From Balamuthia mandrillaris (lineage: Eukaryota; Discosea; Longamoebia; Balamuthiidae), in contig JAVKOQ010000031.1 in assembly GCA_031835245.1 (NCBI GenBank), positions 248,001 through 312,000 on the forward strand: 64,000 nt of DNA. The letters are read 5' to 3'. Below, one piece after another: positions 33,700-45,264 of this stretch; the first letter of the stretch is position 1, and every line of letters begins with the position of its first letter. The notes below the pieces were generated by a model. The model had not been told where the DNA came from. It saw only the letters and a program-made list of their open reading frames with translations, and made no database searches. Both the position numbers and the translations under genes were made by a program.

Positions 33700-34643
33700 A
33701 CTCACCATGCACCATTTGGAAAACAAGGTCCATACACATACGATAAGGGACATGTGCTTCGTGGATGGAAGCTGGTTTGGGCTGTCGTCTGGAGAGTTGC
33801 TTTTGTCTTGCGGGAGTGGAGCTAATAGCTCCGGCCAAGCCATCGTGAGTACTGTTTTCGTGTTTTGTTTGTCCTTGTTCTAATAGCATCGTGCTTCGTG
33901 ACACATTTGAACAAAGCTGTGTGATTTGGCTGGCAATGTTCTCGCGAGTCGATGCATCATGGAAGTGGGGGAGAGTCCTCACTGGTTGGCGGGCGCCTAT
34001 TCAGTCACAGTAACACCGCCTTACTTTGGTTCGGGGAACAAAGCCAAATATGACTCTAAACGTTTGTAGATTTTTTTCTCGTTCATTTCTTTTCTCGTCC
34101 ATCCCTTATTGTTAAATACACACAACAGGTTGTGTGACAGTAGGTCTTAATGGTAAAGTCTTGCTACTTCCGTGCAACCAATTTACCAACTCCAATTACG
34201 AGAAATTCGTATTCCTTTCTCACCTTCCGCAAAGGCCTGTATGGAAGCTGAGGTAACCGCTTTTTTGCTCTTACTATTTCTCTTTTCTCTCTCTCTCTCT
34301 TTCTCCTCGGCTAAGTTCGTATTGCAAACAGGTATAACAGTAACGGCACTCTATTGTTCGCTGCATCGGATGGAGGCGTTGTCAACATGTACCATCGCAA
34401 AGAAGATGGTTCTCATATCATGGTAAAAAAGATTATCCAACACCTCAACGACATCGAGGACTGTGACATTTCTATCCACGATAATTGTACGTATAACTTT
34501 TTCTCTTTCGTGGTCTCTGCATTCTGTCTCTATCGCTATCTTTCTCTCGATGAATTCATCGGCTAACAACAGTAATGTCTACAGACTTGATAACAGCTTC
34601 GCAAGATGACACTATTGGCATTGTAGCGCCCGTCTTCCATTGA
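32546..34643 (+). CDS. F-box and WD-repeat-like protein
   Basis: N-terminal F-box at residues about 12-55 (DQLPTEVLFLILSNLG, LVAASLVCKEWCSVAHDQLMWKALY), which would recruit Skp1-cullin1 ubiquitin ligases. A helical region follows, and then a set of beta-propeller-like segments: RLHSTRWNLDGTKVMFGSHNNSLSVVDVE, LVAGGGNPGAEHALFDIRV, HTIRDMCFVDG, GNVLASRCIMEVG, CVTVGLNGKVLLLP, SNGTLLFAASDGGVVNMYH and the final LITASQDDTIGIVAPVF. The WD repeats are degenerate; five to seven blades is my estimate. About eight exons, several introns with (CT)n tracts (33100, 33660). Substrate unknown. The gene ends 95 bp before the converging ARL2 gene. Confidence 0.82.
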
Positions 34644-34737
34644 TTTACACCATTGACATGTGCTTGTAACACTATACTGTACTAAACATGCCCTCCTTTT
34701 CGCTGTCCGTTGTTTCTTTGAGTTTGCTGCACGCTGG

Positions 34738-35060
34738 TCACGTGGAAAGGGAGGAGGGCAACACTCGGGATGCAATGTCCGTGACAAGCCAATGCATGCC
34801 CTCTGTCAGGCCTTGGCCGGTGAGAGCGCTGCATGGTTGGATCCGCCAATGTCGGTTCTTTATCTCATGCAAGGCCAAGGACTCGGTCAGTTCCTCTGAT
34901 GAAAGGGCGCCCGTGATGTCCTGCTTATTTGCAAATATCAACAGCGAAGCCCCTGCTAAGCGCTGACACATGGCAACAGAGTAAGAGAGTGGTGAGCGAA
35001 GCACGCTAGAGGACAAGCGATGTGTGTGAGAAGGGAGAGAAAGAGAGAGAGAAGAGAGTC

Positions 35061-35091
<31 letters not shown>

Positions 35092-35529
35092 AACAGAGAG
35101 ACAGAGAGAGGAACAAACTTCTTCTTGGAGAAGCACAGATAGCTCTTGCTTGCAGTCCAAAAGACGACGTTTATCGGCGCAGTCCACAACCCACACCAGA
35201 CCATCCGTTTGTTCAAAGTAGTTTCTCCAGTAGGACCGCAGAGACTTTTGACCTCCAACGTCCCAAATGTTCAACCGGTACCCTTGATACTCCAGTGTGT
35301 TGATGTTGAAGCCCAGCGTGGGGCTAACCTCGTCCACCTCTTCTCCGTTGAACCGCTTTACCAGCGTAGTTTTACCTGCGTTGTCCAACCCTCTTATATT
35401 ACGCAGGAGATGAGAGATTCGTCGCAAACAAAAGGAGGGCAGAAAAGGCACTACTAGTACGTACAACATCAACAACCGCATTTCTTTCTCCTTTAACTTT
35501 TGCTTCTTCAAGATCGTTAGTAAGCCCAT
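34738..35529 (-). CDS. ARL2: ARL2 small GTPase
   Basis: Arf-like GTPase that works with tubulin cofactor D and with BART/PDE6delta-type effectors in tubulin folding and lipidated-protein traffic. Three exons close in phase (35529-35465, 35392-35119, 34962-34738) and give 187 residues. Seen are MGLLTILKK and [10 protein letters not shown], the ARL2-specific start, the P-loop GLDNAGKTT, switch I PTLGFNI, switch [19 protein letters not shown] at [11 protein letters not shown], and SALTGQGL. The N-terminus lacks a classic myristoylation context, as in ARL2. The 3' intron carries a (CT)n tract on the sense strand. Confidence 0.95.
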
Positions 35530-36410
35530 TTTTTATCTTCAAGCCTCTCTGCTCTCTTCTCCCCTCTCTCTTCTCTACGCTGTGTTCTCTCTCCTCCTCG
35601 CTCCTCTCTTCTCCTTTCGAGGTAGTCGCATAACTAAAATTTGCCGCCATCCATGGCTCAGTTGCAAGGCATAATCAGGAGAATGCCATAATGATTCGCT
35701 TTGCCTGATACTTGATAGAGGGCCTACAGAACCACAATGCCGCACCAGCCTTGGCGCGAAAGTTTTTTCCTATTTTATACCGGGTCACCCAAAATTGGTA
35801 AGCACAACCCTCATTGCTGACCGCTTACACGCCTACATTAAACGCAAAGGCAAAAGGGGAGAACGCCAAAAAAGAAGCGAGGCAAAACGAAGAGAGAGAG
35901 GCGGGGGAGGGTGGCGGACGCAAAACCGACAGGGAAAAAAAAAAAGGGGGGGAGAACGCCAAAAAAGAAGCGAGGCAAAACGGTGAAGCGCAGACGTCCG
36001 TCTCCCGCCTCCGCCCAACGACGAAGGCTTTCATGGGAGACGTTGTAGGTCCGTAGTGGTAGTGGTGGTGTTTGTTTTGTGGTTGTGTGAAAAATGAAAA
36101 ATAGGCACGTTGCGTTATAATAAATAAGAAGGAGCTAAATAAAGTTTCTGGATTCCCTTTCTTTTATCATTCCATTTCAGGGGTTGAACTTCATGAGGAA
36201 TTTCTGTACTTATCGGAAAATTTGGTATCGGATTCAACGGTTCTGGCCCTTAGGACCTGTGGAAAAAAAAAACCCAGCATCCATTGTTAAGCCGCTATGT
36301 CCACTTTGCCCATTGGAAGGTGTGTGTCCCTTTTCACCAAGGCGTGAGTTGCGCAAGTGGCGAGGGGTCAAAAAAACATGTGCGAAGAACAGAGGCAGGG
36401 AAAAAATGGT
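35530..36410. other. Intergenic region: E2F-like site and an exact 34-bp direct repeat; no gene called
   Basis: 881 bp between the ARL2 start and the ABCG stop. GGCGCGAAA (reverse TTTCGCGCC, E2F-like) is at 35753-35761. The 34-bp repeat is at 35856-35889 and 35949-35982. An acceptor-like TTTCAG at 36175-36180 opens a plus-strand frame (FMRNFCTYRKIWYR) to about 36450, but nothing upstream joins it and the codons look unconstrained. Confidence 0.4.
35856..35982 (+). repeat. Exact 34-bp direct repeat, 93-bp period
   Basis: Copies begin GGGGAGAACGCC at 35856 and 35949 and both end GAGGCAAAACG. The intervening sequence is A/G-rich. The pair extends a spurious Lys/Glu open frame. Confidence 0.85.
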
Positions 36411-37065
36411 TCACTTTTTGGGTCGATTCAAGAAACGAAGGGAGAAATAGGTCAAAAGGCGCGCCACAACAATTAGCCCCAAAATAACGAGCACATCCCA
36501 CCAAGCCTCCGTCTCCACGCCTTCCTCCTCGAGGACGCGTGAGCCAGGGATTGGCCGCGTCGTGTTATAGGAGCTCACCGGCGAGGGATCGAACTCTATA
36601 GCGCCATCGTCCATGTCGTTGATAGTTAGCGCCTCGTAATAGTACTTGATGAAGGAGATCCAACGCGCCCAACGGATCCACACGGGCATGTTCTCGGGAG
36701 AAATATAAAAGCCGCCGAGCAGCATGAGACCCAGAATGGAGACAGAGGCAATGACCAGGGCCTCCTTCACGTCCACCCAAACGGTAGTAATGAGAAGGCC
36801 GAGACTCGTCCCCGTTACTACGATCAGCAGTATGAGCAGCCAGGCGAAGAAGAACCGCTCAGGGCTCTCTCGGTTGAGATTGACCATCCAGTAGGCAATC
36901 ACGATGAATGCGCTGGGGTAGACGAAGTGGAGAGGCGTCTCGCTTATGCTCTTGGCCACAAAGTAGGCGGAGAGTCGATAGGAGCCTGACGCCCGTTCTT
37001 TATTTAATACTTTCCGCTCGGGTGGAACTGTTTGTGAGTGTATAGGTAAGTTATTTTGTTACGAA

Positions 37066-37109
<44 letters not shown>

Positions 37110-39327
37110 CGTACAGCTGTAAAGGGCTTGGAAGAGAGACATAAAAGTCCAGAAGACAGAAGCGAAGAAAATGAATCCAAATCGTTCGCTAATGGCCTCT
37201 TCCTTGTAGTCCATTTGGAACCAGAATATGCTCATGATGAAGGTCATGGCCAATACCTGCAGAACGTTGAGCTTGTTGAAGACCTCTCCTTTCTGTTGTT
37301 TGAAGTTTCGCTGCGCAAGCACCCACGTTTGCGTCCAAAAGGAGGTTGGGAATTTATGTTTCTCATATGTCTTGTCGCGACTTAATTCGAACTCGGGCTG
37401 AAAGCAAGACGACAGAAGTACTAGTTAGCGAAAAAACAAACAAACAAACAAACAAACAAACAAGCAAACAAACAAACAAACAGTCAACGGAGCAATCGCC
37501 GAACCTCTTTCGAGTTGTTGTGTAAAAGCGAGTTATGTTCTTCTTCTTCCTCTTTGTAGTGCTCAATAAGTAGTTGTTTGACCGGCTTTCCGTCATTTGT
37601 CTTTTCTTCTGTTGTTAATACTTCCACTGTATCATAAACAAAATGCGCGTTAGCAATATACGCCCAAAAAGGACATAAAAGGAGGATGGGAAAGAGCGTA
37701 CGCAAAAAGTCAGCTGGATTGTAGAATGGAGAACAAGAGTATCCCAAACGCGAGAAATAGGCAACGGCATCCTTGGCCGGTCCATAATAGACGATATGTC
37801 CATCGGCTAGCAACAGCACGTTGTCAAACATTCCATACATGGCGCTGCTCGGCTGGTGAATAGTTGTTATCACTGTTCGTCCGCTAGGACATTTGGCAGA
37901 GATATCCAAATCAGCTTCTATTTCCGTAGAGAGAGTGTGTGTGAGATTTACCTTTGAGCAAGAGCTTTCATGGTATAGACCAGGCTAAGGGCAGTGGAGG
38001 AGTCCAATCCAGACGTTGGCTCATCCAGCAACACCAAAGAAGGGTTCATCAGGAGCTCGTTCCCAATGTTGGTGCGCTTCCTCTCTCCACCGGAGACACC
38101 CCTCTGAAATGGGCCTCCGATGATGGTGTTGGCGCACTTCTCGATGGACAACTCCGAAATCACCTCCTCCACCCTCTGCTTCTTTTGCTTCCAGGTGAGG
38201 GAGCGTGGCAGCTTCACCAACGCCGTGTATGTGAGGGTCTCTCTAACGGTGAGATTGGGGAAGAAGACGTCATCCTGCAGGACGTAGGCCGTTTGTCGCT
38301 TGATGTTCTTCTTGGGCTTCTTGCCGTTGATGAGGATCTGGCCAGTAACGTTCTTCTTGGTCCTGCCAGCCAGGATGTTGAGGAGGGTGGTCTTGCCGCT
38401 GCCCGTTGGCCCCATGATGGCCAGCAGCTCTCCTGGGCGGATGATGCCATTCAGGTCAAACAGTATCTGTCGCTTGGCTGTGGGCTTGGGCATGAAGGGG
38501 ATTTTGTTCTTGATGATGGGCCATAAGCCCTTTGGCGGGATGGGGTACTCTATAATGTAGTTCAGGTTCCTGAACTCCAGGGTGGTGTTGGTGCTGGGCT
38601 TGTGGAGGGAGATCTTGGACTCCTTCAGCTTGCCCATGCGTTGGAGGCGGCTACGTAGGTCCTGTTCCTCCTTTTCCAGCATGCGCTGTTGCTTCTTGCT
38701 CCACCCCCTTGGTCTTCCTTCCCCATCTCCTCTCTCCTCTTTTTCCTCCTCATCCTCCGAATCATCGTCATCGTCGTCGCTATCGAACATACGCTCTCCT
38801 TTCTCCTTGAGTTTATCAACTTTGTCAGCCTTTTTGGAAACGTCCGTTTGCGTGAGGATAAACTGCGTCGTGTCTCCTCTAACATCTTTGATGGCCTCCA
38901 AGCCGATTACCGCCCAATAGGGGCTCCCTCCCGCATCCTGGCAGAGCAGCCTTCCTTGCCAGCTCTTCTCCGAGTCCAGGGCCTGCTGGAGGGGGTTGTT
39001 CCTCACCCCCTCTCCCTTCCCGCCTCCCCTCAAAAACTCCAACTCACCCAGCCGCCGGCCGGCCGCTTGTTGCCCGCTCATCCCTGTCATGACCTCGAAG
39101 CCCCGGTCCACGTAGAGCACGCGCTGCTGGGAGTCGGCCACGGCCATGCCATGCGGCATCTCCTCCAGCTTGAAGGCCAAGCGGTCGTTGATCTGTGTGC
39201 CGGTGGAGGGGAAGGCCTCATCCTCGGAGGAGGAGGAGGACGCGGGGACCACCTCTTTGAGCTCCTCTATCTCCTCCTCTGTCTTGGGGGCCTTGACGGA
39301 AAGGGACCTCTTCTTTGGCTTGCCCAT
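36411..39327 (-). CDS. PAS-domain ABCG (White-type) half-transporter
   Basis: Five exons close in phase (39327-37952, 37883-37702, 37626-37505, 37397-37115, 37027-36411), giving 859 residues. Order: a PAS domain at about residues 50-167 (MAVADSQQRVLYVDRGFEVMTG, GGSPYWAVIGLEAIKDVRG, FILTQTDVS). It is LOV-like in layout but has GELEFLRG where photoactive LOV domains have the cysteine motif. Next are an acidic linker, then the nucleotide-binding domain with Walker A GPTGSGKTT (about 305), signature VSGGERKR (about 413), Walker B LVLLDEPTSGLD (about 431) and H-loop TIHQPSS. Last is a C-terminal membrane domain with about six helices (LAMTFIMSIFWFQ, LLILLIVVTGTSLGLLI, IASVSILGLMLLGGFY, VLVILGLIVVARLL). 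ABCG half-transporters dimerise to export sterols or lipophiles; the substrate is unknown here. Confidence 0.92.
37435..37482 (-). repeat. (GTTT)n tract in an ABCG intron
   Basis: About twelve AAAC units on the plus strand, one interrupted (AAGC), inside the intron between 37505 and 37397. On the transcript it is the T-rich part before the acceptor. Confidence 0.9.
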
Positions 39328-39813
39328 TTTGTGTGCGTGTGTGTGCGGTGACCTTTTTTTTTTTAAAAAATTCTTCCAAAGAAGAGAGAGAGAGAAGCAA
39401 GCAGCACGGAGAGAAGGTGGTTGTTGAGAGTGTTATGTCAAAGAAGAAGAAGTTGAAGAAGAAAACGAAGAATTTGACAAGAAGAAATTGATGGTGGGGA
39501 TGATGCTCCCCGCCGTCACCTCCTGCCTGCGTGAGGATATTGAGATTGCTGACGAAGAACAAAAGGAGGGAGAGCTACCACGGAGTGGCAAGCTTCCTTT
39601 CGGGAAATAGCAAAGCGGGGGATTTGATATTTGCGTTCTTTTCCGATCAGTTTTCTGCGCGGAAGCTAAGTATGCTTTGAAAAAGGAAATTTACACTAAT
39701 TTGATTTCGCCGATTGCAATTTCCCCCCTCGAAGATGATTTTTGCGGACATTTGGATCTCCCTCATGTCGTCGTGAAAAATTAACAATTCAAATAGATAA
39801 AATAAAATAAAAG
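39328..39813. other. Divergent promoter between the ABCG and methyltransferase genes
   Basis: 486 bp separating starts at 39327 (-) and 39814 (+). A (GT)n run lies just upstream of the ABCG ATG, and an AT-rich stretch lies before 39814. No motif or gene recognised. Confidence 0.35.
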
Positions 39814-40890
39814 ATGCAGTCCGTGTTTGCCGAGTTGCTGAGCAAGAGACCCAAGGTTCGCAAAGACGAGAAGCATCAGAGGACCTATGAGCTTCCACAA
39901 TTGGGCACCTCGTTGGTCATCCAAGAGGATCCTGAAGGCGGTGTCGCGGGATCTGTCTGGGACGCCGTAAGTAACGCTTCTCTCGCTCTCAGTGCGCGCC
40001 GGGTGGTCAGAACTAATACTTTGTTCTTCTTTGGTCAGTGCTACGACTTGCTCAATTACATTACCTCTGAGAGCGCCTTTCAATCATCCAATATCCATGG
40101 TACTTCTTGTTTCCCATGTTTCTGTTCGAGTTGCGCTGAGTTTCTTATTTCAACAACAGGCAAAAAAGTGGTAGAACTTGGGGCAGGAACAGGAATAGCC
40201 TCCATTATCTTTGCCCTGTTGGGTAAGTTTGTTGTTGTCCTTTGGCTTGATCGTCGTGTTTGTCTTTGTCCTTTGTTCTCGCTTCTGTTGCCATTTCATT
40301 TCTCTTCTCCTCGTCGTTCTCTTCTCGTTCCTCTCTTTCTTCTGTTTTGCGTGGTTGACATGATGTTTTAGGAGCGGAGGTGATAAGCACAGATCGTAAG
40401 GAAGCTCTTGAAGTTCTTCAGTTGAACATGGAGCTTAACACAGACCCTTCTAAACACAGCATTCGTGTTGCTGAGTTAAACTGGTAACTTGTTCTCAACA
40501 ATTATTTTTTTTGTTATAAATACACGTTTTAACTTGTTTGCTTAATGATAAGGGGCGAAGGAAAGGAAGAGCAATACAAACCAGTGGATTACCTTGTCGT
40601 TTCTGAATGTATCTACAATCTCAAATACGGGGACGCTTTGTTGAGTTCCATGACAGCCCTGTCAAACCCTCACACCGTCATTCTCTTTGCCTACGCACAA
40701 CGGCAACCGGAGGAAGAGGACAAATTCTTTGCCAAAGTGAAGGAACATTTTGGTTCCATTGAGCAGGTATTTTTTTCCCCAATCTTTCTGCGCTCCTTTT
40801 GTCAATACTTAATGCATTCTGCTATTCTTGCACCAGCTACCGACCAAGGAGGAGAAGCACAAACTTCTCAAGATATCTGGCAAACTGTAA
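39814..40890 (+). CDS. METTL21/VCP-KMT-type protein lysine methyltransferase
   Basis: Seven-beta-strand SAM-dependent methyltransferase of family 16. Six exons close in phase (39814-39966, 40039-40099, 40160-40222, 40372-40483, 40553-40766, 40837-40890), giving 218 residues. Seen are GSVWDACYDLLNYI (the W-D segment that precedes motif I in this family), motif I VVELGAGTGIASI, the acidic ribose-binding strand VISTDRKEALEVL, and the post-II SECIYN in place of the usual DxxY. A VILFAYAQRQPEEED helix-strand pair follows. Human relatives methylate chaperones (VCP, HSC70) or eEF1A. The target is not predictable. It is divergent from the ABCG gene. Confidence 0.85.
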
Positions 40891-41247
40891 AGCAAATAGC
40901 ATTCCCTTCAAAAAAAAAAGGTTTGTTTTGCAAAATATGTCAACTATGCCAAGAATTCCGAGAATGGATCGGGTATTTAAACAACGCTAAGAATTCCAGG
41001 AATGCGAGGAACGCGCTTGAGGAGTCGTTGGTGAACTTCCCCTTCTAAAAAAGAAGTTTGGAGAGAGAAGTCGCGAAGAAGAGAAAGGAAGGAAGAAAGA
41101 GAAAAAGCGAAAAAAAAAAGGGGGGAGTGGGGTGTGACACGTATACATTTCCTTCACTTCTTTTGCGAACGCTTTTTGTTTTTGTTTTTGTTTTTGTTTC
41201 TTATTATCACCTCTGCAAACAAAAAAGAGAAGAAGAGACAAGCGAAC
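40891..41247 (+). promoter_or_regulatory. NSF upstream region with AAGAATTCC/GGAATG elements
   Basis: AAGAATTCC occurs at 40951 and 40989; the second runs into GGAATGCGAGGAACG at 40999. This echoes the GGAATG / GAACG alternation found at 9794-9905. Further on there are A/G-rich leader sequence and a (TTTTTG)n stretch near 41178. No gene. Confidence 0.35.
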
Positions 41248-44113
41248 ATGCAGTTAAACGTAGCCAAGGTTCCTTCTTCCACGTTGGCATTTACCAATTG
41301 TGTGTATGTGCATCCAAGCGAGGTGGAGGCACTCACCCCAAAGAATGCTACTTCCTCTCCTGCTCCCGCCCAGAACTATGTTCTCATCAACGATTTTGTC
41401 TTTATGTTCAAGTACGCTTCCCTCTATTCTTCGCTACTCTCCTCTCCTCTTTCTTGTTCCTCTTTTTCTTCACCTTCTTCCTTCCATCTTCGTTCGTCTT
41501 CTTCATTTCACTCTTTTCTCTCACTAACACGTGAGCAATATTTTTAGAGCCTCTAAAAGGGTAAGCAAAGGCACAATAGCTTTAGGCGAGATGCAGCGCC
41601 GCACGGCCCAGCTCTCGCTCAACCAAGCGGTAAACTGCATGCCCTTTGTGCCCACCAACGAGAACATCTTTCTGGCCAGCCTCAAAGTGGAGGTTGACTT
41701 CCTCTCCAAGAGCAGCAAGCGTGATACCATCGAAGCTCATCTCCTCAACGAGGTGCTGCGCAGGGAGTTCTTGCACCAGTACTTCACGGTGGACCAGCAG
41801 TTCGTGGCCGACGTGGCTGGTAGCGCCCTCAAGTTTGTGGTGTTGGACTTGGAGGTGGTCGACCTGCGCGCCATCAGCGGAGAGACAAGCAACTCGGATG
41901 GTGAGGGCAAAGCTGCTGGTAAGAAAGCCAGAAGAGGTATCATGATGAAACAGACAGAGATCGAGTTTGTCAAAGCGGCGGACTCCAAACTGAACGTGGC
42001 GGGTGCATCAAGCAAAAGGTTTTCTTCTTCTCATTCAGAATTCTTTTCTTTTTTGCTTGCCATTTCTTGGTTACTTTTTTGTTGTTGAAGTTGTTTTTTT
42101 TATTCTCTATGTTCCTTCTTTCTTGTTGTTCGAACGAACGTCTGATGTTTCTTTTCTGTCTCTCAGTGGAGGAGGTTTCTTCAAAGCGAAAGACTGGAAC
42201 TTTCAACAGATGGGCATTGGAGGCTTGGACGAAGAGTTTAGCGACATCTTTCGACGAGCCTTTGCTTCCCGAGTCTTCCCGCCCGCCGTTGTGCAGAAGC
42301 TCGGCATCAAACACGTTAAAGGTACCTTCTGCTGCTTTTTTTTATTTCTCTTGTTCGCCAATTTTCTTATCCTTGCAAAATAGGCATTCTGTTATATGGA
42401 CCACCGGGAACGGGTAAGACATTGATGGCAAGACAGATCGGAAAGATGTTGAACGGCAAGGAACCCAAAATCGTAAACGGACCTGAAATCCTGAACAAGT
42501 ACGTCGGTCAATCGGAGGAAAACATTCGTAACTTGTTCGTCGAGGCAGAGCAGGAATATAAGGAACGTGGTGACGACTCAGACCTACACATCATCATCTT
42601 TGATGAGATAGATGCCATTTGTCCTCAAAGAGGATCACGAACGGGAGGCACTGGAGTTGCTGACACCGTTGTCAATCAGTTGCTCGCCAAGATTGATGGT
42701 GTTGAAGCTCTCAATAACATCCTCGTCATTGGTATGACTAACAGGTATCTTTCTCTCTTTATCTTTTTTCTTTGGTTTCGTTTTCTCTTTGTTTCCTTAT
42801 CTTTTACTTACGAAACATACAGAAAGGACATGATGGACGAGGCTTTGCTGCGACCAGGAAGATTCGAGGTTCACATGGAAATCGGTTTGCCCGACGAGAA
42901 AGGCCGTCTTCAGATCATTCGCATCCACACCGCAAAGATGGTGGAGAACAAGTACATCGGTGCCGATGTGGATCTCAGCGAATTGGCCGCTCTCACCAAG
43001 AACTTTAGCGGAGCTGAAATCGAAGGCTTAGTCAAGAGCGCCACCTCCTTTGCTTTCAACCGACAGGTAGATGTGGCGAATCCTACCAAGCCCATTGATC
43101 CCACCAAAATTAAGATTATGCGCGAAGACTTTTTGCACGCTCTTGAAGAGGTTCTTTCTTTCATTCTGTTCTATCTTTATTTCTTTCTTCTTCTTTCTTC
43201 TTACTTCTGACAATACTCTTCTCTTCTTTAAACAAAAAAGGTACGGCCAGCATTCGGTGTCTCCACCCAACAATTCGAGAGCTGCGCACCAAATGGTATC
43301 ATCCAGTACGGCGCCAGCTTCATGCATGTCATGAACGCCGGCAAGCGCTTCGTGCAACAGGTCATGAACAGCAATCGCACCCCTCTTGTCAGCGTCCTCC
43401 TGGAGGGAAGCATCGGCTGCGGCAAGACCGCGCTGGCTGCCACGCTGGCCATGGAGAGCGGTTTCCCTTACGTAAAGCTCATCAGCCCGGAGGAGCTGGT
43501 GGCGTATGCAGAGGCTGGCAAGTGCAGTAAGATCAAGAAGTTCTTTGATGATGCCTACAAGTCTCCGCACAGCGTCATCGTCATCGACGACATTGAACGC
43601 CTTTTAGGTTTGTATTTCTTCCTCTTCGTTTTCCTCTCTTTTTTTTTTCTTTTTTCTTTTTTTTTTCCTGGTGTAACAAATCTTCTCAAAAAAATAGAAT
43701 ATGTACAAATTGGTCCGCGCTTCTCTAACGCTGTGCTCCAAACGCTTCTCGTGTTGCTGAAGAAGCTGCCGCCACCAGGCCGCAAACTGTTGATCCTCGG
43801 CACCAGCAGCAACCGCTCCGTGCTCAAGGACATGGAGCTCGAGTCCGCTTTCGACGCCGTGTTACACGTACCCGACGTCTGCGACGGAGAGGAAGTCCGT
43901 AAGGTGCTTCAAGAGTTAAACGTATTCAATGCCAAGGACCTTGACGTGATTGAAAAGAGGTTCCGCGGCTACGTGCCCATCAAGAAACTGCTGATGATCG
44001 TGGAGATGGCCAGACAGAGCAGTTCGGGAGTGGAGGATGATGGTTTGGTGGACCGCTTCTTTGACTGCATGGCGGATTATGGCATTGGGACTCCTGTTAT
44101 TGACGACTATTAG
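41248..44113 (+). CDS. NSF: Vesicle-fusing ATPase NSF/Sec18
   Basis: AAA+ hexamer that disassembles SNARE complexes with alpha-SNAP. Seven exons close in phase (41248-41411, 41548-42018, 42167-42321, 42384-42744, 42823-43150, 43241-43607, 43698-44113), giving 753 residues (family about 745). The N domain starts [17 protein letters not shown]. The linker [23 protein letters not shown] leads into D1, with Walker A GPPGTGKT, Walker [11 protein letters not shown], and [10 protein letters not shown]-type second region of homology ([10 protein letters not shown]). D2 has [13 protein letters not shown] and [10 protein letters not shown], the expected non-canonical D2 pattern, although the first loop residue is Ser where I recall Pro. 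The N-terminal 41 kb start is the only ATG before the conserved block. Confidence 0.96.
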
Positions 44114-44245
44114 AACAACGCTCTTTTTCTTCTCACAAAAGGAGGGAAAAAAACTCACAACTTTTTTTTTTGCTTTGTTGTTGTAAAGAAGTGAGGAAGA
44201 TAAGAATGATGGGTGTTATGTATAAAAGAAGGAAAGAGGAGGTTG

Positions 44246-45226
44246 TTAGGCGGTTTTGGCCATGGCTTCCACTTGCTCGTAGGACAATACAAAAGAGTCT
44301 TTCCGAGTCTTCTCCCAGGAGGTCGGATCGAAAAACACATAAGAGCCCCGCTCGTATGTTCCCGTTTTCACCAACGGCTCCGTGCCAGGCACCCTCATGA
44401 ACCACAACTGCAACTCCTTGTGGAACCTCCAATCCCGGTTGTAGAGCTCCATTGCGGCAGTCAACTGGAGATAGTCCCGCGGCATGCTGTAAAAGATATA
44501 AAACAGGGTCTCTTCTGAGAATAGGCTGGCTTTGGACTCGGCCGGCTGCATGGGCGGCTGCGTGTAGTAGCAGGGCGGTAGGTGGTATTCTGGCGTCCGG
44601 TGGGAGGGACCATCCGCGAATGGCGATGCAAATGTGGAGTAAAGGCATCTATTTTTACAAGGAGAAATCCAAAATAAGTTAACTTGATCATAACAAGAAC
44701 AGAAGAGGAAGAAAACGACAAGGAAAAAAGGAAGATCAACAATATAAAGAAAGAGAAAGAATGAGAGGAAAGAGAAAAGCAAAGGAATAAATATTACTCG
44801 GAGGAATTGAGGTTAAGGCCAAGGGTGGTGAGGTCGGTGCCTAAGGCGAGGGTGTTGAGGTCAGGGTCGGTCATTCGAATGACGTTCAGCAAGCCCAACA
44901 ATCCAAACTGATCGCTAACAGATGTGCTCAGCTTCTGTACCCAAAAAAAATTAGGTCAGCATGCACAAATAGTAAAAGAAAACAGAAAAAACATACCTTT
45001 GGCATTTGGCTTTGTTGAATTGGCGGTTGTTGTGACACTTGCTTTTGTTGCTGGGCTAGTGATTGTTGGTGCATTTGCCGTTGTTGGAACTGCTGAAAGG
45101 TGGTCTCGTCATAAGGAGAACCAGCACCGAGATTAGAGCTTCCAGGAATAGAGCTTGTCCCGTCTCCTATAATCGTTTGTATAGGACAAAGTTGGTTAAG
45201 GTTGAGAGAGAGAGCGAGAGCGAGAG

Positions 45227-45264
<38 letters not shown>

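Noticed and set aside
36184-36450. 88-codon plus-strand frame with CPLCPLEGVCPF
   Set aside because: Starts at an orphan acceptor, overlaps the ABCG 3' end on the other strand, and no partner exon fits.
37952-39327. Calling the PAS domain a blue-light LOV photoreceptor
   Set aside because: The cysteine-containing motif required for flavin adduct formation is absent (GELEFLRG in its place).
38689-39351. 220-codon plus-strand frame opposite the ABCG gene
   Set aside because: Antisense shadow of the PAS and linker coding sequence.
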